64,000 bases of DNA from Hungatella_A sp034142505 (GTDB lineage Bacteria; Bacillota; Clostridia; Lachnospirales; Lachnospiraceae). The stretch is from positions 124,001 through 188,000 of the forward strand of contig JAWZDV010000050.1 in assembly GCA_034142505.1 (NCBI GenBank), read 5' to 3'. A program made the translations under genes and the position numbers. The notes below the pieces were generated by a model. That model worked only from the letters and a program-made list of their open reading frames with translations. It searched no databases and had not been told where the DNA came from. Of the stretch, positions 18,141-26,017 are shown piece after piece; positions within the stretch are counted from its first letter, which is position 1; every line of letters begins with the position of its first letter.

Positions 18141-19535
18141 ATGGCAGACATGTTACGGGTTACATCTCCCGTGATCAGCAAAGGTGTAACTCAGCCTGAC
18201 AGGGCGCCGAAAGAGTCGTCCATTCCCTTTGATTTACAGGAGATACAGAATATAGCCAGGGCTCCGGCGGGGCATGCGTTATCCCAGCGCGGCGTGATTC
18301 AGAACGAGGCTGGGGCGGCCACCCTGATGAATCTGTTGAAGGACCCGGCAGTAACCATCAGCTACCTGAAAAATATCTATCTGCTGGAGGAGATCATCAA
18401 TCTCCTGCCGGTGAACAATTCCACAATGACACAGGAGATCAGACAGCTGTTTGACTCCCTGCTCATTGACCCCGGCAATATTGTGGAGGAACTGGCAGAC
18501 CAGGAAAATGCCTCTACCATGTTCCGGGGACCTCTGTTTGATTTCCTGAGGAACCTTCTGGAGGCCAGACCGGAACTGCGGGGAGAGACCGCCAATCTGC
18601 TAAAGGCTTTAAATGGCAGCGTGGCAAGACAGGATGTGCTGGACTCTGTTGGCAACAGCCTCGATTTTCTGGCGGAGCAGCTGGCTGGAAGCAAGGCGCT
18701 GTCTCCAAAATTTACAGAACTGGCGGCTAAAATCCGTTCCGTGGAAGGGCATGAGGTGTTTGAAGCGGTGAAGGCGGAGATTTTGGCGGCGTTGGAGGAG
18801 CTGGAGAGCAGTATTCTCCATTCACCTCATACAGCCCGGGTGATACCCAACATTCTCTACAATCTGTCCCGGTATCAGGATAATGATTCCTTTTTGCAGG
18901 AGGCGCTGCTCAATGTCCTGGTCCATGTCAATGGGCGGGAGGAGAAGGATACCTTAAAGAGGCTGGTACGGGAGTATCTGGAAGAGTTTCGGACTCCGGA
19001 GCATCAGGAGAACCGCTCCAGAATCATGGACACCCTGGCGCAGATTATTGAAAAGCAGGACCGGGAAACACCGATGAACAGTTTGAATGGGGAGAAGATA
19101 GAGAAGATTATCACAAGTCTTTTGTCGTCTCCCTGTAACTATACACCGCTGCTTCATTTTGTCATACCGGTGGATTACCAAGGAATGAAGGCATTTTCGG
19201 AGCTATGGATTGATCCCAGGGATGAGAGTGAAGGGGGAGACGCAGGAGACACCAAAGACCGGATTCACGTGCTGGTATCCTTTGATATACCGGGGATCGG
19301 CCAGATGGAGGCGGAGTTTAAGGTGGTGGACCGGGATATGAGCTTTCTGCTGTTCAGTCCGGAGACGTATCAGTCCGTGTTTGACGGGCTGATGCCGGAA
19401 TTTCGAGAAATTATGGAAAGTCATGGCTACCGGGTGGTATCGGTGGAATCCAGGCGGATGGATCATGTGCGTTCTCTTATGGACGTATTTGAAAATCTGC
19501 CCTATAAAAGGACGGGAATCGATGTCAAAATATAA
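18141..19535 (+). CDS. FliK-like protein (YlqG-like), unknown role
   Basis: This 464-residue protein is not clearly assignable from its first three quarters, which are helix-rich and leucine-rich. The last 130 residues resemble a hook-length-control (Flg_hook) C-terminal domain in strand and helix pattern: HFVIPVDYQGMKAFSELWI, then IHVLVSFDIPGIGQMEAEF, then an amphipathic helix and GYRVVSVES. The next gene encodes a free FlhB C-terminal-domain protein. The pair therefore mirrors Bacillus ylqG-ylqH. A role in substrate-specificity switching is an inference from this pairing. The ATG follows the preceding stop directly. Confidence 0.6.
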   Translation: MADMLRVTSPVISKGVTQPDRAPKESSIPFDLQEIQNIARAPAGHALSQRGVIQNEAGAATLMNLLKDPAVTISYLKNIYLLEEIINLLPVNNSTMTQEIRQLFDSLLIDPGNIVEELADQENASTMFRGPLFDFLRNLLEARPELRGETANLLKALNGSVARQDVLDSVGNSLDFLAEQLAGSKALSPKFTELAAKIRSVEGHEVFEAVKAEILAALEELESSILHSPHTARVIPNILYNLSRYQDNDSFLQEALLNVLVHVNGREEKDTLKRLVREYLEEFRTPEHQENRSRIMDTLAQIIEKQDRETPMNSLNGEKIEKIITSLLSSPCNYTPLLHFVIPVDYQGMKAFSELWIDPRDESEGGDAGDTKDRIHVLVSFDIPGIGQMEAEFKVVDRDMSFLLFSPETYQSVFDGLMPEFREIMESHGYRVVSVESRRMDHVRSLMDVFENLPYKRTGIDVKI

Positions 19536-19926
19536 AGAGAGAAGAAACAAAGCAGTTGCGCTAAAATACAATGCCGGGGAAGATGAAGCTCCCGTGGTAA
19601 TTGCCTCCGGCTATGGAACCGTGGCGGAGCATATCATCGACATTGCGGAGAAAAAGGGAATCCCGGTATTTAAGGATGAAAGCGCCGCTTCGCTGCTGTG
19701 TATGCTGGAGGTGGGCAGCAAGATTCCGGTGGAGTTATACGAGGTGGTTGCGGCCATTTACTGCCGGCTGATTGAGGCTTCTGCCGATATCCGCGGGGTA
19801 ACCGGCCAGAAGGATGAGGAGACCGGCTCCGGGGATAACCTCGGCAGTGTGGGGACACTCAGAAAAAATCTTGTTTCAGGAAAGAAACAGGGTGGCAAGA
19901 CAGCCGGAGAGACACAGACCAGATAA
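19522..19926 (+). CDS. Free-standing FlhB C-terminal domain protein (FlhX/YlqH type)
   Basis: The 134-residue protein matches the cytoplasmic domain of FlhB without its membrane part: KYKERRNKAVALKYN, then APVVIASGYGTVAEHIIDIA and IPVELYEVVAAIYCRLI. The NPTH autocleavage site of FlhB falls before the region covered here and is absent, so the protein resembles a permanently cleaved fragment. The ATG at 19522 follows GGACGGGA and overlaps the previous gene by 14 bases. The C-terminal 35 residues are low complexity. Bacillus YlqH and Helicobacter FlhX are the known relatives. Confidence 0.86.
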   Translation: MSKYKERRNKAVALKYNAGEDEAPVVIASGYGTVAEHIIDIAEKKGIPVFKDESAASLLCMLEVGSKIPVELYEVVAAIYCRLIEASADIRGVTGQKDEETGSGDNLGSVGTLRKNLVSGKKQGGKTAGETQTR

Positions 19927-19939
19927 AGGAGGATGAAGG

Positions 19940-20617
19940 ATGGCGGAACTGTCGGATGCATATGTGGGTTCCTCCTGTTTGGTCACGGGGAAGAAGAACG
20001 AGACGTTTTTGCTTGGTATTATCAAAAAAGTAGGAGCCACCTTTTTGGATATCGGCGCTTCCCATACCAGACTGCCGGTGATGCCTTATGGCTATCTGGT
20101 GCGGCTGGAGATTCATAATATTTATGTAGGACTTCGCGTGCTGGTGGGCAGCGTGTACCTCTCTTCTCCAAAGATGATGCGGATTACCATTATTCAGGAT
20201 GTGACGGAGACTGAGCGGGAACGGTGTTTTCAGATGAAGGTGGATGACGACGGCATTATCTATAACTGCATGCGTGGGAATGAGATGCTTGGGATGGATG
20301 ACGGGCGAAATGGATATAACGGGATGAGCGTCAAAGTGATGACCGTGGGCATCAGCGAGCTGAAATTCCGGACAAGAATCCCTTTGGTCCGGGGGGACTG
20401 GTTAAATATTATGATACCGGCCATAGAAGGCGTGGTACTGTTCTGCTGTACGGTGAAAAGCGAGGTGGAACTTGCCAGCCGGGAACATGCTTTTACCTGT
20501 AAATTTATGGAACTGGATGAAGAGCAGGAGGAAAACCTGTATAAATATCTGCTGAAATATGTGAAGAAACAACGACAGAGGCAGCAGATGAGACAGCAGA
20601 TGAGAAGACTGCGATAG
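19940..20617 (+). CDS. PilZ/YcgR-like flagellar brake candidate with degenerate motifs
   Basis: The 225-residue protein has the two-part layout of YcgR: an N-terminal beta-rich domain (about 1-90) and a C-terminal PilZ-like barrel (about 95-200) followed by a very basic Gln/Arg-rich tail. YcgR-type proteins bind cyclic di-GMP and slow the motor. Here the two ligand motifs are poor. In place of RxxxR there is RERCF (residues about 93-97), and in place of D/NxSxxG there is VGISELK. Cyclic di-GMP binding is therefore doubtful. The position at the end of the flagellar operon supports a motility role. Confidence 0.62.
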   Translation: MAELSDAYVGSSCLVTGKKNETFLLGIIKKVGATFLDIGASHTRLPVMPYGYLVRLEIHNIYVGLRVLVGSVYLSSPKMMRITIIQDVTETERERCFQMKVDDDGIIYNCMRGNEMLGMDDGRNGYNGMSVKVMTVGISELKFRTRIPLVRGDWLNIMIPAIEGVVLFCCTVKSEVELASREHAFTCKFMELDEEQEENLYKYLLKYVKKQRQRQQMRQQMRRLR

Positions 20618-20637
20618 AGAAAAAATTGGAGGGCCCA

Positions 20638-21594
20638 GTGAGGACGGAGAAAAACAGGGACGGATATGGTAAAAAAAAGAAAAACCCGCAGGCGGTCAGA
20701 AACCAGCGGGTTCTTATATTTACTTTTGTCATCATTCTGGCGCTGATGTTTCAGTCTAACCGGTGGGAACTGGAGAAGGAGCGGCTGATGGAGATGGTTG
20801 GCGGGATGACGGCTCTGGACGGGAAGAGCCAGGAGGCTGATGACGGGGAAGTCATGGCTGTGACTGACATGAAGACGGAGGCTGGGGCTGAGGCCGGGAA
20901 TGAGGCTGTGACTGAAACTGAGGCGGAGACTGAAACTGAGGCTGGAGCTGAGACGGAGACTGAGACTGGGGCTGGGCAGGGAGATGTGGCGGGGGATAAT
21001 CTGATTCTTCGGGAAGAGGACATGTGGTGCCTGATTCTGACCAACGCCATGTATCCGGTTCCGGATGATTATGAGGTGGAGCTTGCCAAGGTGCCTGGGT
21101 CCGGTCAGTCGGTGGACACCAGAATCTATGAGCCTCTTATGTCCATGTTTGAGGCCATGAAGGCGGAAGGATTGTCGCCGCTTCTGTGTTCCGGTTATCG
21201 AACGCTGGATAAGCAGGAGAAGCTGTTTAACAGGAAGGTTCAGACCTACGTGAAGCAGGGATATTCTATGGAAGAAGCCAATGCAAAGGCAAGACAGGTG
21301 CTGTCAATTCCTGGTTCCGGGGAACACTGCCTGGGGCTGGCGGTGGATATCTACGCTTCCTCCTATAAAAAGCTGGAGACCGGGTTTGAGAACCGGCCGG
21401 AAGGGAAGTGGCTGCGGGAACACGCCCAGGATTATGGATTTACCCTGCGGTACGATAAGGGGAAGGAAGAGGTCACCGGTATTCAGTATGAGCCATGGCA
21501 TTTCCGGTATGTGGGGGTGGAGGTGGCCCGGTATTTGAAGGAACACCAGCTTAGTCTGGAGGAATTTTATATAGAGCAGAGTCTTTATGGTTAG
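20638..21594 (+). CDS. Membrane-anchored D-alanyl-D-alanine carboxypeptidase, VanY family
   Basis: VanY-type enzymes are zinc D,D-carboxypeptidases that trim peptidoglycan stem peptides. The GTG at 20638, five bases after GGAGG, gives 318 residues. One membrane helix (about 19-37) is followed by a repetitive Glu/Thr/Ala linker and an extracellular catalytic domain (about 130-318). The motifs SGYRT, GEHCLGLAVD (H230, D237) and EPWHF (E285, H288) supply the zinc ligands and the catalytic Glu. It is the last gene before a strong terminator, so it is co-transcribed with flagellar genes. Confidence 0.9.
   Translation: MRTEKNRDGYGKKKKNPQAVRNQRVLIFTFVIILALMFQSNRWELEKERLMEMVGGMTALDGKSQEADDGEVMAVTDMKTEAGAEAGNEAVTETEAETETEAGAETETETGAGQGDVAGDNLILREEDMWCLILTNAMYPVPDDYEVELAKVPGSGQSVDTRIYEPLMSMFEAMKAEGLSPLLCSGYRTLDKQEKLFNRKVQTYVKQGYSMEEANAKARQVLSIPGSGEHCLGLAVDIYASSYKKLETGFENRPEGKWLREHAQDYGFTLRYDKGKEEVTGIQYEPWHFRYVGVEVARYLKEHQLSLEEFYIEQSLYG
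20881..20979 (+). repeat. Degenerate hexamer repeat (ACTGAG-like) in the VanY linker
   Basis: Imperfect tandem units related to ACTGAG and GCTGAG encode alternating Thr/Ala-Glu pairs between the membrane anchor and the enzyme domain. Unit length is a multiple of three, so gain or loss would alter spacer length without a frameshift. Confidence 0.75.
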
Positions 21595-21634
21595 AGTGCA
21601 CAAAAATATATAAATATTTTGTGCACTTTTTTTC
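21595..21634 (+). terminator. Rho-independent terminator of the early flagellar operon
   Basis: AGTGCAC followed by an A/T-rich upper stem (21595-21609) pairs with ATATTTTGTGCACT (21614-21627), with a one-base bulge, and is followed by a run of T. It starts right after the stop codon of the VanY gene. Confidence 0.92.
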
Positions 21635-21661
21635 TAAAGAAAACCGGGGGCAGTACGATAA
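21635..21661 (+). promoter_or_regulatory. Sigma-28 (FliA) promoter of flagellin
   Basis: TAAA (21635-21638), 15 bases, then TACGATAA (21654-21661). This is close to the sigma-28 consensus TAAA-N15-GCCGATAA. It lies about 57 bases before the flagellin start. The same arrangement recurs at 22665. Confidence 0.9.
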
Positions 21662-21674
21662 CTATATCATAGCA

Positions 21675-21713
21675 GGGAAAAGGAATTCCCAAATCAAACA
21701 TTACATGGAGGTA
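21675..21713 (+). promoter_or_regulatory. Candidate CsrA-binding leader of flagellin
   Basis: GGGAA (21675-21679) and TTCCC (21686-21690) form a short stem that presents AAGGAA in the loop. A second GGA lies in the ribosome-binding site (around 21707-21711). One looped GGA plus one in the Shine-Dalgarno site is the layout of the CsrA target in the Bacillus hag leader. csrA and fliW are encoded in the next operon. Confidence 0.6.
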
Positions 21714-21718
21714 ATATT

Positions 21719-22537
21719 ATGAGAATCATGCACAACATACCGGCTTTAAATTCATTAAGACAGTTAGGGCTGAACAACAACGCGATCAGTAAATCCCTGG
21801 AGAAGTTATCCTCCGGTTACAAGATCAACCGTGCAGGGGATGACGCGGCTGGCCTGGCAATTTCTGAGAAGATGAGAGCAAAGATTAAAGGTTTGGAAGC
21901 CGCTACATCAAATGCCCAGGACGCTATTTCATTAGTACAGACCGCGGAGGGCGCTTTGCAGGAGGTTCATTCTATGTTAAGCCGTATGGCGGAACTGGCG
22001 GCCAAAGCTTCCAATACTACCTTTGATTCAACTGACCGTGGCGCGATTCAGGCCGAGATTACTTCTTTGAATGCAGAAATTGACCGTATTTCACAAAGTA
22101 TTGAATTCAATGGCACTCATCTGCTGAGTGGTACCCCAGCTGAACTGGTATTAAGAATTGGCGATTCGGCCGCGGCTCATGATTCTATTAGGCTTACCCT
22201 TTCTAAAATAGACTCTGATGAGCTGGGGATCAAGGATGCAAAGGTTGATACTACAGCAAATGCGGATACTGCCCTGGCAGCGATTAAAGCTGCAATCAAT
22301 ACGGTATCCGGACATCGCGGAAACTTTGGCGCAATTCAGAACCGTCTGGATCATACCCTGAATAACCTGGGAGTCACTACTGAGAACATAACGGCAGCTG
22401 AGTCGCGTATCAGAGATGTGGATATGGCGGCCGAGATGATCAACTACACCAAGAACAGTGTTTTAGTACAGTCGTCCCAGGCTATGCTGGCACAGGCCAA
22501 TCTTCTGCCGCAGTCTATCTTACAGTTATTACAGTGA
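21719..22537 (+). CDS. fliC: Flagellin
   Basis: This is the filament subunit. The 272-residue protein consists of the conserved N-terminal D0/D1 part (about 1-140, including NRAGDDAAGLAISEKMRA) and the C-terminal D1/D0 part (about 190-272, ending QSILQLLQ). Only a short link lies between them, so no D2/D3 surface domain is present. The segment matching the TLR5 contact of enteric flagellin reads SRMAEL (88-93), keeping R89 and E92 but not the second arginine. Expression should be set by sigma-28 and by CsrA/FliW. The start follows GGAGG. Confidence 0.97.
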   Translation: MRIMHNIPALNSLRQLGLNNNAISKSLEKLSSGYKINRAGDDAAGLAISEKMRAKIKGLEAATSNAQDAISLVQTAEGALQEVHSMLSRMAELAAKASNTTFDSTDRGAIQAEITSLNAEIDRISQSIEFNGTHLLSGTPAELVLRIGDSAAAHDSIRLTLSKIDSDELGIKDAKVDTTANADTALAAIKAAINTVSGHRGNFGAIQNRLDHTLNNLGVTTENITAAESRIRDVDMAAEMINYTKNSVLVQSSQAMLAQANLLPQSILQLLQ

Positions 22538-22562
22538 TAGGATCGATCATCCGATTCATTCT

Positions 22563-22588
22563 GAAGGCGGAGAGTACTCTCCGCCTTC
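22563..22588 (+). terminator. Palindromic hairpin after flagellin, likely terminator
   Basis: A perfect 26-base palindrome (arms GAAGGCGGAGAGT and its complement) lies 26 bases after the flagellin stop. The tract after it is A/T-rich, but the T run is weak, so termination may be incomplete. The rest of the gap to 22664 is A/T-rich and shows no gene. Confidence 0.7.
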
Positions 22589-22664
22589 TCCTATAAATAT
22601 AAATTTCTAAAAATTCCTATCGTATCAAATTCCCAAAATAAAATTAAAAAATAAGAAATTCTTC

Positions 22665-22691
22665 TAAAGTTTCCCGCCCTCCGTACGATAA
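22665..22691 (+). promoter_or_regulatory. Sigma-28 (FliA) promoter of the flgM operon
   Basis: TAAA (22665-22668), 15 bases, then TACGATAA (22684-22691), identical in both boxes and in spacing to the flagellin promoter. It precedes flgM by about 50 bases and could drive the entire following operon. Confidence 0.9.
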
Positions 22692-22741
22692 CTATTTACA
22701 GATACTATAACTGGAACTAGACAGGAAAGGAATACGGGACT

Positions 22742-23044
22742 ATGGATGTGAAAATTACAAGAAATTATATGGCATATCAGAATGCCGTAAACAACGGTAA
22801 ATACACCGAAAAGAATAATTCCATCCCGACAACAACGGATAAAAAACAGCGGGGCGACGCCATTGTCATCAGCAGTGATGGAGTGAAGAAAAAGGATGCC
22901 TCCGCCTACGCCTCGTCCGTGACAAGAACCATGGCGCAGGGAACCGATCCCCAGCGGCTGGCACAGCTCAAGCAGCAGATTGCCGACGGAGCCTATCAGA
23001 TCCCGGCAGAGCAGATTGCCCTGCGGCTGATGAGCGGGATTTAA
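22742..23044 (+). CDS. flgM: Anti-sigma-28 factor FlgM
   Basis: FlgM binds FliA until the hook-basal body is complete and is then exported. The product has 100 residues, with a disordered, polar N-terminal half and a C-terminal helix pair (about 65-98) that matches the FlgM core: PQRLAQLKQQIADGAYQI and then AEQIALRLM. It stands first in an operon with flgN, flgK and flgL, as in Bacillus, behind its own sigma-28 promoter, which makes a feedback loop. Confidence 0.93.
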   Translation: MDVKITRNYMAYQNAVNNGKYTEKNNSIPTTTDKKQRGDAIVISSDGVKKKDASAYASSVTRTMAQGTDPQRLAQLKQQIADGAYQIPAEQIALRLMSGI

Positions 23045-23053
23045 GGGGGGACC

Positions 23054-23506
23054 ATGGAGGAGATCATAGAGTTTCTGACAGAATATACAGAGTTTTTTGA
23101 ACAGATGGAGATGAAGCAGGCGGAGAAGCTTGGCATGATTCTGACCAAAGAATTAAACAAGATTGAGAGTGCCCTTCTGCTGGAGGAATCCATGGAGAAG
23201 CAGATGCGGAATCTGGAGAAGAGAAGGCTGGACTTTTTTGCTTCCCATGGACTGGAGGGCAGGTCTTTTCGGGAATTGGTGGAAGAGAGCCGGGGAGAAG
23301 AGCGGGAGACCCTTCGCCAGCTGCAGCAGCGGCTGGAGGGAGCCATTGGCAATATCCGTTATTACAATGAGAAATCCAATGGACTTGCCAGAGAAGAGCT
23401 GATTCGGTTAAAAGGGGAAGGCAGCTTTACCGACAATCCGGCGGGGATTTACAGCCCGTCCTCATTACCGCCCCGCAAGGGACAGAAACTGGAGAAAAAA
23501 GCCTGA
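23054..23506 (+). CDS. flgN: FlgN family export chaperone
   Basis: FlgN is the cytoplasmic chaperone for the hook-filament junction proteins FlgK and FlgL. The product (150 residues) is an all-helical, coiled-coil-type protein rich in Glu, Leu and Arg, lying between flgM and flgK where FlgN (YvyG) is found. Sequence conservation in this family is low, so position and helical pattern support the call. Confidence 0.85.
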   Translation: MEEIIEFLTEYTEFFEQMEMKQAEKLGMILTKELNKIESALLLEESMEKQMRNLEKRRLDFFASHGLEGRSFRELVEESRGEERETLRQLQQRLEGAIGNIRYYNEKSNGLAREELIRLKGEGSFTDNPAGIYSPSSLPPRKGQKLEKKA

Positions 23507-23535
23507 TAACAGGCAGAATATAGGAGAGTGATAGC

Positions 23536-24999
23536 TTGAGACCAACATTTATGGGGCTGGAGACAGCCAGAAGAGGCCTGATGGTGACCCAGAAGGCTAT
23601 GGATATTGTAGGACACAACATCAGTAATCGGGAGACGAAAGGGTATACGAGACAGCGCCTGGATACCGTCAGCATGAGACTCTACGGCGGCCGGGATACC
23701 GGAAGCGCCGTCGCCATGGCCGGCCAGGGTGTGGATGCCATTGGGGTGTCGCAGATGAGAAATCCTTATCTGGACCAGCAGTTCAGGAAGCAATACAGCG
23801 ATGTGGGATATTATGACCAGAAGGCGGCTCTGATGGAGCAGCTGGAGAGCGTGATCAGTGATCCGGAAGTAGAGGGAGCCGGTATTCAGGCGGCCTTAGA
23901 TGATCTGTTCAAAGCTCTTTCCAGTTTCAGCTCTAATACTTCCCAGCCAGCCAATGCCAACGTGGTGATGAACGCGTTTAAAGAAGTGATCACCATTCTG
24001 AATGAGTACGATTCCGGCTTAAAGAACCTGGTAGAACGGGTGAAGTCGGATATGAAAGTATCCGTGGATGACTTCAATTCCACGCTGAGCCAGATCTCGG
24101 AGCTTAACAAGGCCATTGCCAAAGAGGTGTTTAACAACAATGATTATGACGGTGTCATCTATGGTCCCAATGAGCTGCTGGACGACCGCAATGTGCTTCT
24201 GGACGATTTGTCACGATACGGAAAGGTGGAGGTGGAGAACAACGGGGACGGCACTATCGATGTGCTGGTGAACGGCCACCGGGTGGTGACAGGTAAAAAT
24301 TCCAATTACGGGACAGATAAGCTGTTGATTAATGACAATACCAACGGTCTGTACTGGCAGAGTACCGGAGGAATGGCAAGTCTGGGGCAGGGCGCGCTGA
24401 AGGGCTATCAGGAGGTTCTGTGTGGAAGCAGCCAGTCAGAGCCGGGAATTCCTTATTTTCAGGAGCAGCTGGATGCCTTTGCCAAGAGTCTGTATGATAC
24501 CTTTAACAATATAGTTTATGCAGATGATCCGGGTGATGCCGGGGCATTTAAGAAGTTGCTGCAGGGCGCGGAGGATGGTACCGTGACAGCGGGCAGCATT
24601 TCCATCAGTGATCTGTGGCTGGCAGATCCTTCTTACCTGATCCGCAAGAACAATCCTGACGGAACGGGAGACAATGCTGACATTGGTGCCATGAAGGAAG
24701 CCCTCAGTAAGGATTGGAACATTGGAGGATTTACGGGAAGCTTCAGTGAGTTTATCGCCAATATGACCAATACACTGGGAAGCAGTATGAAAAACAACAA
24801 TACCAGGCTGGAAGCGGCTCTGGCGGTGGCGGAGACGGCAGAGAGCAACCGCATGAGCGTATCCGGTGTTTCACTCAATGAAGAGGGCATCAATATGATG
24901 TCGTTAAATAAGACATTTCAGGCGCTGGGCAGACTGATGACGGTCATGGATGAGCAGTTGGATGTCATTATCAACCAGATGGGTCTGGTGGGACGTTAA
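23536..24999 (+). CDS. flgK: Hook-filament junction protein FlgK (HAP1)
   Basis: FlgK is the first junction protein between hook and filament. The 487-residue protein opens with the axial motif around GLETARRGLMVTQKAMDIVG and HNISNRETKGYTRQR, and ends with the helix GVSLNEEGINMMSLNKTFQA typical of FlgK. The start is TTG, seven bases after AGGAGAG. flgL follows after ten bases. Confidence 0.95.
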   Translation: MRPTFMGLETARRGLMVTQKAMDIVGHNISNRETKGYTRQRLDTVSMRLYGGRDTGSAVAMAGQGVDAIGVSQMRNPYLDQQFRKQYSDVGYYDQKAALMEQLESVISDPEVEGAGIQAALDDLFKALSSFSSNTSQPANANVVMNAFKEVITILNEYDSGLKNLVERVKSDMKVSVDDFNSTLSQISELNKAIAKEVFNNNDYDGVIYGPNELLDDRNVLLDDLSRYGKVEVENNGDGTIDVLVNGHRVVTGKNSNYGTDKLLINDNTNGLYWQSTGGMASLGQGALKGYQEVLCGSSQSEPGIPYFQEQLDAFAKSLYDTFNNIVYADDPGDAGAFKKLLQGAEDGTVTAGSISISDLWLADPSYLIRKNNPDGTGDNADIGAMKEALSKDWNIGGFTGSFSEFIANMTNTLGSSMKNNNTRLEAALAVAETAESNRMSVSGVSLNEEGINMMSLNKTFQALGRLMTVMDEQLDVIINQMGLVGR

Positions 25000-25009
25000 G
25001 GAGGAAATC

Positions 25010-25990
25010 ATGAGAATAACAGAGAAAATGATGTCAAACAGCTACCTGAGGAATATGCAGAGCAATCTTTCAAGTCTGAATGCATCCACTATGAGATTAC
25101 AGTCCAGAAGACAGTATAACCATGTGTCGGAGGACCCGGCAAGGGCAACCAGGGCATTTGCTGTCCGCAGTCAGATATCCAAGACGGAAGAATATGTGTC
25201 GGCAGTGGGAACAGCCGATGATGAACTGACGATGGCGGCCGATAATATTACGAGCATCAGTTCCATTTTAGAGACCGTGTATGAACGGGTAGGAAGAGCG
25301 GGGGGAATCATGGACCAGACCGCTCTGAACGGCATTGCGGAGGAATTGAAGGGTTTAAAGGGCGAGATTCTGTCGGTGATGAATACCCGGTTTGGTGATA
25401 AATATCTGTTTGGCGGGTCTAATGTGGAAAACCCTCCATTTACCCTGGATGATACGGGAGCCCTTCTGTACAACGGAGTGAAGGTGGACGACTATGATCC
25501 GGATGATTTGACGACACATTTTCCAGGTAACAAGGATGTGTATCTGGATGTGGGTTATGGAAGCGCAGGCTTAAATGCCGGCGGGAAGGGTGTTAAGATC
25601 TCCACTTCCGGCGTGGATGTGCTGGGATATGGAAAAGACGGCGAGGGGCTTGAGAACAATATCTATTCGATTATTGACAAGATGGAAACCCAGTTAAGGG
25701 CCGGTGATAAAGACGAAGCCCTGAAAACTCTGGAGAATCTGAAAAAGAAGCAGAGCAGCGTCACCATAGCAAGCGCGGAGATTGGAACACGCCAGAATAT
25801 ATTAGAGCGCACGGCGGGACGTCTGGAAACGGAACTTTTGAACCTCAAGGAGAGCCAGGAGAATCTGGAAGGGGTCGATATGGAGAAAGAGGCTGTTGAA
25901 AACCAGGCGTTAAAGGCAGCCTGGCAGGCAACGCTGCAGTTGGGAAGCAACCTGATGCTGCCGTCGATCTTTGATTTTATGTATCAATAA
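25010..25990 (+). CDS. flgL: Hook-filament junction protein FlgL (HAP3)
   Basis: FlgL is the second junction protein and is related to flagellin at both ends. The start RITEKMMSNSYLRNMQ and the block HVSEDPARATRAFAVRSQI are typical of FlgL, as is the C-terminal helix region. The ATG at 25010, behind AAGGAGG, is preferred to an in-frame start inside flgK and gives 326 residues. Confidence 0.95.
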   Translation: MRITEKMMSNSYLRNMQSNLSSLNASTMRLQSRRQYNHVSEDPARATRAFAVRSQISKTEEYVSAVGTADDELTMAADNITSISSILETVYERVGRAGGIMDQTALNGIAEELKGLKGEILSVMNTRFGDKYLFGGSNVENPPFTLDDTGALLYNGVKVDDYDPDDLTTHFPGNKDVYLDVGYGSAGLNAGGKGVKISTSGVDVLGYGKDGEGLENNIYSIIDKMETQLRAGDKDEALKTLENLKKKQSSVTIASAEIGTRQNILERTAGRLETELLNLKESQENLEGVDMEKEAVENQALKAAWQATLQLGSNLMLPSIFDFMYQ

Positions 25991-26017
25991 CTTTCTGAAT
26001 GATAAGGAGGAATAGAG

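Noticed and set aside
20881..20979. Tandem repeats as a CRISPR array
   Set aside because: Six-base units in frame inside the VanY gene, with no spacers.
25238..25245. Exact GCCGATAA sigma-28 -10 box inside flgL
   Set aside because: No TAAA lies 15 bases upstream, and the site is within a coding region with no gene start downstream.
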